64,000 bases of DNA from Amycolatopsis mediterranei (GTDB lineage: Bacteria; Actinomycetota; Actinomycetes; Mycobacteriales; Pseudonocardiaceae). The stretch lies in assembly GCF_026017845.1 (NCBI RefSeq), contig NZ_CP100416.1:2705592-2769591 (forward strand), read 5' to 3'. The notes beneath the pieces are model-generated. The model did no database searches, had not been told where the DNA came from, and was given only the letters and a program-made list of their open reading frames with translations. This document shows, in pieces, positions 57,323 through 64,000 of this stretch. Made by a program: the position numbers and the translations under genes. The stretch's first letter is position 1, and each line of letters begins with the position of its first letter.

Positions 57323-57382
57323 TGCCCCGCCAATCACGCATGATGCCTCTGGGAGCACGCGTGATGCCCCGCGGCGCACGGG
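57320..57382 (+). repeat. Stop-codon-anchored 21-bp repeats, family 2, direct units only
   Basis: Three tandem 21-bp units start with the TGA of the fadE34-like gene: 57320-57340, 57341-57361 and 57362-57382, each beginning TGATGCC. They keep the period and the TGA of family 2, and the first keeps AATCACG, but the GTCGACACG core is lost and there is no inverted arm. Confidence 0.8.
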
Positions 57383-57436
57383 TGGGTTGCGTTGTGCAAC
57401 GGTGCGAACGGCCCGTTCGCGCCACCGAGGGCAAAA

Positions 57437-57459
57437 CTGTCGGGGTCGTGTTCTAGCGT
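57437..57459 (+). promoter_or_regulatory. PafBC-type promoter of the helicase/SWIM operon
   Basis: CTGTCGGGG, eight bases, TAGCGT; one mismatch to TGTCRGTG-N8-TANNNT. The GTG start of the helicase follows the -10 box by seven bases, so the message should be leaderless. Confidence 0.68.
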
Positions 57460-57466
57460 TGCGGTC

Positions 57467-60268
57467 GTGGAGTTCAGCGCAGACACCCAGGCCACCTACC
57501 TCCCCGCGGATCCCCCGCGGGACGGGGTGCTGGCCCTGTGGGGCGAAGACGTGGCCGGCGGGACCACGATCGAGCTCGTGCTGCCCCGGGGAGCCAAGTT
57601 CGCGCGGACGAAGGTCGACGCCGAGCTGATTCCCCTGGAACGGGCGCTGCCCCGGCTGCTGTCGGTGGGGGAGGAGGCCAGCCCGGCGGTCGCGGCGTGG
57701 TCGGCGGCGGTCAACGCCGGGGTGAACCTCGTCGCCCGGGGGCGGCTGCGGCCGGCCGCCTCGCCGGGCGGGGCGGCGGCCTGGCGGATCGGCCCGCTGG
57801 ACGCCGCCGACGAGGAACTGCTGCGAGGGCTGGCCGGTGCGCTGCCACCGGAGGCGTACGCGCTGCCGCTGACCGGGCTGAAACGCATCCGCCTGCACTC
57901 ACCGGACTCCCTGGTCCGCGCGCTCTGGGACGCGACGGCCGACCTGCTGGTGCGCAGCCCGGCGGCCCCCGTCGGCGCGGGCGATCCGGCGTTCGCGGCC
58001 CGTGAACCGGCCCTGCTCGGTCCGGACGGCGCGGCTTGGCTGGCGGAGCTGGAGGCCCGCGAGCCCCGCGGGATCCAGGTGCTCCTGCGGGTCGAGGGCC
58101 TCGACGACGACTCGTTCGCCGGCGTGCTGGCGGTGCGCAGCATGGCGGAGCCGAGCCTGGTGGTGGAGGCGGCCACGCTGTGGGACGCCCCGGACGCGGT
58201 GCTGAACCGCCTCGGCGACCAGGTCGAGACGCAGCTGCTGCTGGGCCTGCGCCGCGGCGCGCGGGCCTGGGCCCCGCTGGGCCGGGTGCTGACCCAGGCG
58301 ACGCCCGATTCGCTGGCCCTGTCCGACGAAGAGGTCGTCGACCTGCTCACCGACGGCGCCCGTGACCTCGGCGGCGCCGGCATCGAGGTGCTCTGGTCGA
58401 AGGGGCTGTTCGCGGCGGAGGTGAAGGCGAAGGCGAGCGCGACGCAGGCACCGGCGAGCGTCACGGAGGCGGAGTTCGCCTTGCGTTCGCTGCTGGAGTT
58501 CCGCTGGCAGCTGAGCCTGGGCGGCGAGCAGCTGACCGAGGCCGAGGTCGCGGCGCTCGCGGAAGCCAAGCGGCCGTTGGTCCGCCTGCGCGGCCAGTGG
58601 GTCCGGGTCGACCCGCAGTTCCTGGCCCGGGTGCGCGGCCGGACCCGCAAGCTGGACGCGGGCGAGGCCCTGGCGGCCGCGTTGACGGGTGAGCTGGAGC
58701 TCGACGGCGAACGCGTCGAGTTCGCGGCACCGCCGGCGCTGGGCGGGCTGGCTTCGCGGATCCGTGAGCGGGCGGACGTCTTGGCGGCGCCACCACCGGG
58801 GTTGCACGCGACGCTGCGCCCGTACCAGCAGGCGGGGTTGTCGTGGCTGGCGACGATGACGGGGCTGGGGTTGGGCGCCTGCTTGGCCGACGACATGGGG
58901 CTGGGAAAGACGATCCAGCTGATCGCCCTCCACCTGCACCGGCGGGACCTGGCGAGGTCCGGTGCACTACCGCCGAGCGCGAAGTCGTCGTCGGCGGATA
59001 GTGCGGTGGAGCCCAGCGGCGGGCCCACCCTCGTCCTCTGTCCCACCTCCCTGCTCGGCAACTGGGAGCGCGAGTTCGCCCGCTTCGCCCCCGAGATCCC
59101 CGTCCGCCGGTTCCACGGCGGCGGCCGCCACCTCGACGACCTCGCGCCCGACGAGGTCGTCCTGGCCACCTACGGCGTCCTCCGCCGCGATCGCGAAACG
59201 CTGTCCGAAGTGGACTGGGGGCTGATCGCGGCCGACGAGGCCCAGCACGTCAAGAACCCGCTCTCGGCCACGGCCAAGGAACTGCGCAAGGTTCCCGCGC
59301 AAGCCAAGGTCGCCCTCACCGGCACCCCGGTCGAAAACCGGCTCACCGAGCTGTGGTCCATTGTGGACTGGACCACGCCCGGCCTGCTCGGCCCGCTCGA
59401 CCGCTTCCGCCGCACCGTCGCGCGGCCGATCGAACGCGATCGCGACAAGGCGGTCACCGAACGGCTGGCCGCCACCGTCCGGCCGTTCCTGCTGCGGCGG
59501 CGCAAGTCCGACCCGGACATCGCCCCGGAACTGCCGCCCAAGACCGAGACCGACCGGTTCGTCCCGCTGACCGCCGAGCAGACCACGCTCTACGAGGCCG
59601 TCGTGCGGGAGAACCTCGCCGAAATCCGGGAAACGCAGGGCATCAAGCGGCGCGGGCAGGTGCTGCAGCTGCTCAACGAGCTCAAGCAGATCTGCAACCA
59701 CCCGGCGCAGTTCCTCAAGGAGCCGCACGGCGCGCTCACCGGCCGCTCCGGCAAGCTCGCGGCGTTCGAAGAACTCCTGGACGTGATCCTCGACGAGGGC
59801 GAAAGCGTCCTGGTGTTCAGCCAGTACGTCCAGCTCTGCCGCCTGCTCGAGCGGCGGCTCAAGGACCGCGGGTTGCCCACCGAACTGCTCTCGGGCGAGC
59901 GTTCGCCGGCGAAGCGGCAGGACATGGTCGACCGGTTCCAGGCCGGCGAAATCCCGGTGTTCCTGCTCTCGCTCAAGGCGGGCGGCGTCGGGCTCAACCT
60001 GACCCGGGCCACCCACGTGATCCACTACGACCGCTGGTGGAACCCGGCGGTGGAGGACCAGGCCACCGACCGCGCGTACCGGATCGGGCAGGACCGGCCG
60101 GTCCAGGTGCACCGGCTGATCGCCGAAGGCACCCTCGAGGAGCGGATCGCGCAGGTCCTCGAGAAGAAACGGGGCCTCGCCGAGTCGATCGTCGGGGCGG
60201 GGGAGGACTGGATCACCGAACTGTCCGACGACGAGCTCGCCGATCTGGTCCGGCTCGGGAGCGGGTGA
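57467..60268 (+). CDS. SNF2-family DEAD/DEAH helicase (HelZ-like)
   Basis: A 933-residue SNF2/RapA-type ATPase. The N-terminal 450 residues form an accessory region containing an SNF2-associated bacterial domain; the motor lies at about 455-925, with LRPYQQAGLSWLATM, Walker A DDMGLGKTIQL (near residue 476), DEAQH box ADEAQHVKNP (near 588), LTGTPVENRLTELWSI and motif VI QATDRAYRIGQ (near 864). Such proteins move along duplex DNA or remodel protein-DNA complexes. The next gene, overlapping by one base, encodes a SWIM zinc-finger protein, a pair also seen as Rv2101/Rv2102. A damage-type promoter upstream suggests a repair role. Confidence 0.92.
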   Translation: MEFSADTQATYLPADPPRDGVLALWGEDVAGGTTIELVLPRGAKFARTKVDAELIPLERALPRLLSVGEEASPAVAAWSAAVNAGVNLVARGRLRPAASPGGAAAWRIGPLDAADEELLRGLAGALPPEAYALPLTGLKRIRLHSPDSLVRALWDATADLLVRSPAAPVGAGDPAFAAREPALLGPDGAAWLAELEAREPRGIQVLLRVEGLDDDSFAGVLAVRSMAEPSLVVEAATLWDAPDAVLNRLGDQVETQLLLGLRRGARAWAPLGRVLTQATPDSLALSDEEVVDLLTDGARDLGGAGIEVLWSKGLFAAEVKAKASATQAPASVTEAEFALRSLLEFRWQLSLGGEQLTEAEVAALAEAKRPLVRLRGQWVRVDPQFLARVRGRTRKLDAGEALAAALTGELELDGERVEFAAPPALGGLASRIRERADVLAAPPPGLHATLRPYQQAGLSWLATMTGLGLGACLADDMGLGKTIQLIALHLHRRDLARSGALPPSAKSSSADSAVEPSGGPTLVLCPTSLLGNWEREFARFAPEIPVRRFHGGGRHLDDLAPDEVVLATYGVLRRDRETLSEVDWGLIAADEAQHVKNPLSATAKELRKVPAQAKVALTGTPVENRLTELWSIVDWTTPGLLGPLDRFRRTVARPIERDRDKAVTERLAATVRPFLLRRRKSDPDIAPELPPKTETDRFVPLTAEQTTLYEAVVRENLAEIRETQGIKRRGQVLQLLNELKQICNHPAQFLKEPHGALTGRSGKLAAFEELLDVILDEGESVLVFSQYVQLCRLLERRLKDRGLPTELLSGERSPAKRQDMVDRFQAGEIPVFLLSLKAGGVGLNLTRATHVIHYDRWWNPAVEDQATDRAYRIGQDRPVQVHRLIAEGTLEERIAQVLEKKRGLAESIVGAGEDWITELSDDELADLVRLGSG

Positions 60269-61428
60269 TGCCACCGAGGCGGAACTTCGGCACGACGTGG
60301 TGGGGCCGGGCCTGGGTCGAGGCGCTGGAGAAGCGCGCGAAGCTCGACCCGAACCGGCTGCCCCGCGGGCGGACGTACGCGCGGAAGGGCACGGTCAGCG
60401 AACTGCACGCCGGAGCCGGCGCGGTGAGCGCCCGGGTAAGCGGCAGCCGGCCGGAGCCGTACCGGGTGACGATCACGATGCGCACCTTCACCGACGGCGA
60501 ATGGGACACGCTGCTCGGCGTGGTCGGCACCCAGCTCGGCCACGCGGCGGCGCTGCTCGACGGGGAGCTGCCGGGCGCGCTCACCGAGCAGGCGCGCGAA
60601 GCGGGCGTCGACCTGCTGCCGGGCCCGGGCGACCTGCGGCCGCGGTGCTCGTGCCCGGACTCGGCGAACCCGTGCAAGCACGTCGCCGCGGTGTACTACC
60701 TGGTCGCCGACGAGGTGGACCGCGACCCGTTCACGCTCTTCCTCCTGCGCGGACGCCCGCGGGCCGACGTGCTGGCCGAACTCCGCGCCCGCCGGTCGCC
60801 GGCGCGCGGCGAGAAACCGAAGCTCCCGAAGCCCGTCGATGACGGACTGACCCCGCGCGCCGCCTACGCGCGACGGCCGGGCGCGATCCCCGCGCTGCCG
60901 CCGCCACCGCGGGTGCCCGGGCCGCCGGCGGTCCTGGACCTCGACCCGCCACCGGGCACGGGCTGGACGGCGGCGGCGCTGTCCGCCCTCGCGGCGGACG
61001 CGGCCGCCCTCGCCCGCGACCTCCTGGCCGGCGGACCGACGGCCGCGGAGCTGACGTTCGACGAAGACCTCGCCCGCCGCGCGGCTGGTCGCTCCGGCGC
61101 GGAAACCACCGCCCTCGCCACGGCGGCGGGCGTTTCCCCGCGAGACCTGATCCGCTGGGCCGAGGCTTGGCGCGAAGCAGGCCGCGGCGGCTTGGCCGCT
61201 CTGCGGGAGAGCTGGCAGCCCGGCCCGGGCCCCCTGGCCGAGGCGGAGTCGGTGCTGGCCGAAGCGGGCGTCGGGGGCAAGCCGAAGATCTGGCGCAACC
61301 GCGTGACCCACGGAGAGCTGCAATTACGCTACGGCCGTGACAGGCGCTGGTACCGCTTCGTCCGCGAAGGAACCGAGTGGCGCCTCGACGGCCCACCTTC
61401 GGCCAGTCCGGTGGACCTCGCCTACTGA
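60268..61428 (+). CDS. SWIM zinc-finger protein
   Basis: A 386-residue protein. The N-terminal FGTTWWGRAWVEALEKR and RGRTYARKGTVSELHAGAGAVSARVSGSRPEPYRVTI are typical of helicase-linked SWIM proteins. The SWIM finger itself is CSCPDSANPCKHVAAVYY (CxC-N6-CxH). The C-terminal part holds a probable helix-turn-helix (ALATAAGVSPRDLIRWAEAWREAGRGGLAALRE) and an acidic-aromatic tail. It probably binds DNA with the SNF2 helicase. The ATG overlaps the helicase stop by one base (TGATG), so the two are coupled. Confidence 0.9.
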   Translation: MPPRRNFGTTWWGRAWVEALEKRAKLDPNRLPRGRTYARKGTVSELHAGAGAVSARVSGSRPEPYRVTITMRTFTDGEWDTLLGVVGTQLGHAAALLDGELPGALTEQAREAGVDLLPGPGDLRPRCSCPDSANPCKHVAAVYYLVADEVDRDPFTLFLLRGRPRADVLAELRARRSPARGEKPKLPKPVDDGLTPRAAYARRPGAIPALPPPPRVPGPPAVLDLDPPPGTGWTAAALSALAADAAALARDLLAGGPTAAELTFDEDLARRAAGRSGAETTALATAAGVSPRDLIRWAEAWREAGRGGLAALRESWQPGPGPLAEAESVLAEAGVGGKPKIWRNRVTHGELQLRYGRDRRWYRFVREGTEWRLDGPPSASPVDLAY

Positions 61429-61738
61429 CCTCCCCGCCGGACCGCACGCCCCCGAGTGCCTCAATGAGGTTGCCGGCCAGGTCTTCAAGCCACCGGCCGC
61501 GGCGGCGGGCCAACGTCCCGACGATGCCCAGGCACCGGACAGCGGAGAGGTCATTACGGGAGCCAGGCAGCACCGGAGACACCCGGAGCGGGAACCCATC
61601 CGGGCTGGCCAGGACTGGATGTTGCCGCCGAAGGCGCGGGTGTTTGCCGGAGTGCCACGGTGCACCGTCGTTCCGCGGTGCGGCCCTGGGTTTGATGGTG
61701 AGCGTATCGATACGGTCCCTGCGGCGGCAATGGCGGTA
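61429..61738. other. Gap without a recognisable gene
   Basis: About 310 bases between the SWIM gene and an orphan gene. Open frames are present on both strands but show no family features. GC content falls along it, leading into the lower-GC patch at 61.7-62.4 kb. It could be the remnant of an insertion; nothing proves this. Confidence 0.4.
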
Positions 61739-62191
61739 TCACGTTGGCGGCTGCGGGGGCAGAACCTCAAGAAGTCGTCTCGTATGACTGTGCTCGGCTG
61801 AAGGTCGGACTCGCAGAGGTTGAAGGTTCAACGCGAACAGAATCAGTTCGTGCGGCGAGTAGCTGCCACTGAGTCGAACCGCGATATCGCCCGACCAGCA
61901 CGCAACCGCTTGGCCACCGCGAGGATCGCCAGGGCCGAGCACGAACATCTCCCGGCCGTCGCGCACCATGATCCTGTGTTCGGATTTCGGGATCGGCCAT
62001 CGCATTTCCGGTGCTTCGTTGATGAACAACGTCTTTCCGGCATCCGGGTGCCAGCAGAGCAACGCATTGGGTACGTGGCGATAGACGAGTGCTTGGAAAA
62101 ACCCGTCGACTCGTGGCTGTGGCACCTTCAAGGGGAAGCCGGCAGCGTTCTGCGCTTCGAGCAAGGTCGGGTACTTGTCGAACGGTTCCAT
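61739..62191 (-). CDS. Orphan hypothetical protein, DUF4367-like pattern
   Basis: A 150-residue soluble protein that I do not recognise with certainty. The order of motifs, TLLEAQNAAGFPLKVPQPRVDGFFQALVYR, LLCWHPDAGKTLFINEAPEM, a middle beta strand region, and VACWSGDIAVRLSGSYSPHELILFALNLQPL, recalls DUF4367-type sensor domains. Unlike those it has no membrane anchor. Its DNA is less GC-rich than its neighbours and uses more A/T-ending codons, which suggests recent acquisition. The ATG at 62191 is the first in frame. Confidence 0.6.
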   Translation of the reverse strand: MEPFDKYPTLLEAQNAAGFPLKVPQPRVDGFFQALVYRHVPNALLCWHPDAGKTLFINEAPEMRWPIPKSEHRIMVRDGREMFVLGPGDPRGGQAVACWSGDIAVRLSGSYSPHELILFALNLQPLRVRPSAEHSHTRRLLEVLPPQPPT

Positions 62192-62384
62192 GTCGCTCGC
62201 CTATCGCCGACTAACGTTGCCTCGCTATCCTACCCACGTCGGTGGGATCGGGATCACGTAGGAATTCGTCTTCGCATGACCTCTCCTCTTGCGAATATGT
62301 GAAAATAGCCGGAACACCGCAACAGTGGGTAATACGCATCTCTTGCCGGCGCAATACGCAAATTTCGCAGCTGGAGTTACTCGA

Positions 62385-63620
62385 CTACCGGTGCTCGGCC
62401 TTCCAACCGTTGTACGTGTGATCCAAAAACCGCGCCACGCCGCGGACCACGTGCGCCGAACGCACCGATGTGAACACGTCGAACGCGTGCTGCGCCCCCG
62501 CCAGCTCGGCATACGCCACCGGCTGCCGCGACTTCTCCCGCAGCCGGGAAACGAACTCGCGCGCCTCCCGCACCGGGACCAGCGAATCGTCCCGGCCGTG
62601 GATCACGAAGAACGGCGGCGCGTCCGACGTGATCCGGTCCAGCGGGGACGCCGCGATGTAGTCGTCCAAGTGCGCCACCGGGTCCCGGTCCGGCGCGAAC
62701 ACCCGGCGGGCGATCAAGCTCTCCAGCCGGTACTTGCTCGCCGGTGCGCCGGACGTCGCCGCGAAGTCGTAGACCCCGTAGTGGGGGACGCACGCCTGGA
62801 TGCTCGTGTCCGCGTCCTCGAAGCCCGGCTGCAACGCCGGGTCGTTCTGCGACAACGCCAGCAACGCCGACAGGTGGCCGCCCGCCGAACCGCCCGTCAC
62901 CGCCACGAAACGCGGGTCGCCGCCGTACGAAGTGATCGACGAGCGGATCCACGCCAGCGCCTGCTTCGCCGCGACGATGTGCGCCGGCCACCGGTGCGCC
63001 GGCGACAGCGGGTAGTTGATCGCGACGCACACCCAGCCCCGGCGCGCCAGGTAGCGCATCAGCGGCCGGCCCTGCTCCTCCTTGTTGCCGATCACCCACG
63101 CGCCCCCGTGGACCTGCAGCAGCACCGGGGCGCCCGAAACCGGGGTGGCAGGGCGGTACACGTCCAGCAGGAACCGCTTGCCGCCCGGGGCGTAGGCGAT
63201 GTTGCGGTCGATGCGGACGTCGGGCGCGCCCATCCGGAACGGCAGCGCCAGCTCGCCCCACGGCAGGCCCAGGTCCGAGCGGCCCAGCTCCGAGGCGTAG
63301 TCCTCGCCCAGCGCCGACGTCAGCGCCTTCTCGATCTCCTCGCGGGCGCCGTGCCCGGTGCGGATCAGCGCGGCCAGCCCGGCGGCGGACGCGGCCGCCA
63401 TCGCCAGGCCCCCCTTCGTCGACCGGTCGCCGGTGCCGTGGCGGGCCACGTGGACCAGGGAATCCGCCGCCGTCAAGGCCAGGAACTGGGGCGCCAGCTC
63501 GCCGGTCAGCCACCCGGCGAAGAACACCGGGATGGTCGTGGACCGGGCCCGCAGCGGGCGGAGGGCGTTGGCGGTGAGACCGAGCTGGACCGCGCGACGG
63601 ATCAGGAAATTCGGCTGCAC
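62385..63620 (-). CDS. Alpha/beta hydrolase, hormone-sensitive-lipase-like esterase
   Basis: A 411-residue esterase. The first 140 residues are partly hydrophobic (VFFAGWLTGELAPQFLAL and GGLAMAAASAAGLAALI), possibly membrane-associated helices. The catalytic domain has the oxyanion motif LLQVHGGAWVIGNKEEQ, the nucleophile elbow VTGGSAGGHLSALLAL, the acid in VIHGRDDSLVPV and the His in LAGAQHAFDVF. Related mycobacterial Lip proteins hydrolyse acyl esters and triacylglycerol. A triacylglycerol synthase-type gene starts 167 bases away on the other strand, so the pair may handle storage lipid. Confidence 0.88.
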   Translation of the reverse strand: MQPNFLIRRAVQLGLTANALRPLRARSTTIPVFFAGWLTGELAPQFLALTAADSLVHVARHGTGDRSTKGGLAMAAASAAGLAALIRTGHGAREEIEKALTSALGEDYASELGRSDLGLPWGELALPFRMGAPDVRIDRNIAYAPGGKRFLLDVYRPATPVSGAPVLLQVHGGAWVIGNKEEQGRPLMRYLARRGWVCVAINYPLSPAHRWPAHIVAAKQALAWIRSSITSYGGDPRFVAVTGGSAGGHLSALLALSQNDPALQPGFEDADTSIQACVPHYGVYDFAATSGAPASKYRLESLIARRVFAPDRDPVAHLDDYIAASPLDRITSDAPPFFVIHGRDDSLVPVREAREFVSRLREKSRQPVAYAELAGAQHAFDVFTSVRSAHVVRGVARFLDHTYNGWKAEHR

Positions 63621-63787
63621 CAGCGCGATGATACCGGTGAGTAGGGTGCTGTGTCGTCGGTCACCAACCCGACCACAGTCACGGCCGGACGGCTTCGTGG
63701 CAACGGTTGCTTGTCGCTCGGGGGCCGGCCTGCTTTTGGTCGGATTGGTGACGTGCCGCTCACCGGAAGTGGCTTACCCTGATCGGC

Positions 63788-64000
63788 ATGCAGAGACTGA
63801 GCGGCCTCGACGCGAGCTTCCTCTACCTCGAGACGCCGTCCCAGGTCCTGCACGTCTGCGGGCTGCTCATCCTCGACGGCTCGACCGTCCCGGGCGGCTA
63901 CACCTTCGCGAAGCTCGAGAAAAACCTCGACGAGCGTGTCCGGATGATCCCGGCGTTCCGCCGCAAACTGCACAATCCACTCTGGAACCTCAGTCATCCG
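63788..64000 (+). CDS. Wax ester synthase/diacylglycerol acyltransferase, N-terminal part
   Basis: The first 71 codons are in the window and the gene runs off the right edge. MQRLSGLDASFLYLETPSQVLHVCGLLILDGS is the characteristic start of the bacterial WS/DGAT family, which makes triacylglycerol or wax esters from acyl-CoA. The catalytic HHxxxDG motif would lie beyond the edge. TACCCT (63775-63780) ends seven bases before the ATG with no ribosome site, so the message is probably leaderless. Confidence 0.88.
   Translation, partial: MQRLSGLDASFLYLETPSQVLHVCGLLILDGSTVPGGYTFAKLEKNLDERVRMIPAFRRKLHNPLWNLSHP

Noticed and set aside
61429..61738. A broken transposase before the orphan gene
   Set aside because: No DDE or other transposase motif and no inverted repeats could be seen.

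Overview
The window is a stretch of high-GC actinobacterial chromosome with no rRNA, tRNA, insertion sequence, prophage or CRISPR array that I can see. Several signs point to the Pseudonocardiaceae, most likely Amycolatopsis. These are the GC-saturated third codon positions, a phosphofructokinase carrying the pyrophosphate-type residues known from Amycolatopsis methanolica, a conservon (cvnABCD), an HTH/DUF397 pair, and interspersed palindromes of the AATGACTCATTCCT type. The genus is an inference.

Layout. At 0-12.9 kb lies a block whose order (FadD15-like ligase, START-like protein, ArsA-like ATPase, PlsC-like acyltransferase, Rv2179c-like exoribonuclease, DAHP synthase) resembles the M. tuberculosis Rv2187-Rv2178c neighbourhood. 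It also holds a ROK glucokinase, a Nudix-NYN fusion and a glutamate-cysteine ligase, and ends with an aromatic-amino-acid leader peptide ahead of a class I DAHP synthase and the PPi-type phosphofructokinase. At 12.9-26.6 kb are an ECF sigma factor with its membrane partner, a HAL/PAL-like lyase with an altered cofactor triad, a truncated globin, two small repressors, a chitinase with DasR-like operators, pyruvate kinase, a TesB thioesterase, an HTH/DUF397 pair and a LAL-type regulator. At 26.7-41.1 kb are succinate-semialdehyde dehydrogenase, acyl-CoA catabolism genes with TetR regulators, a transglycosylase, small membrane proteins, an MFS exporter with its TetR repressor, and an acetate permease operon. 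At 41.1-48 kb, after a 1 kb non-coding stretch, is the conservon: a very large histidine kinase, a roadblock protein, a DUF742 protein and a small GTPase. At 48-64 kb are an ArsR/AHSA1/DUF899 operon, the fused isobutyryl-CoA mutase IcmF, a KstR-like repressor divergent from a FadE34-like dehydrogenase, a SNF2 helicase plus SWIM protein operon, a lower-GC patch with an orphan gene, an esterase and the start of a wax-ester/diacylglycerol acyltransferase.

Two things run through the whole window. First, regulatory sequence is readable: about a dozen genes start 6-8 bases after a TANNNT box and are probably leaderless, and five promoters resemble the PafBC/RecA-independent DNA-damage type (TGTCRGTG, 8 bases, TANNNT). 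Second, gene ends carry repeats. One family is a long perfect palindrome (three copies). The other is built of 21-bp units that begin at, or very near, the stop codons of four genes. The second family, together with the duplicated C-terminal module of the conservon kinase, is the least explained material here.
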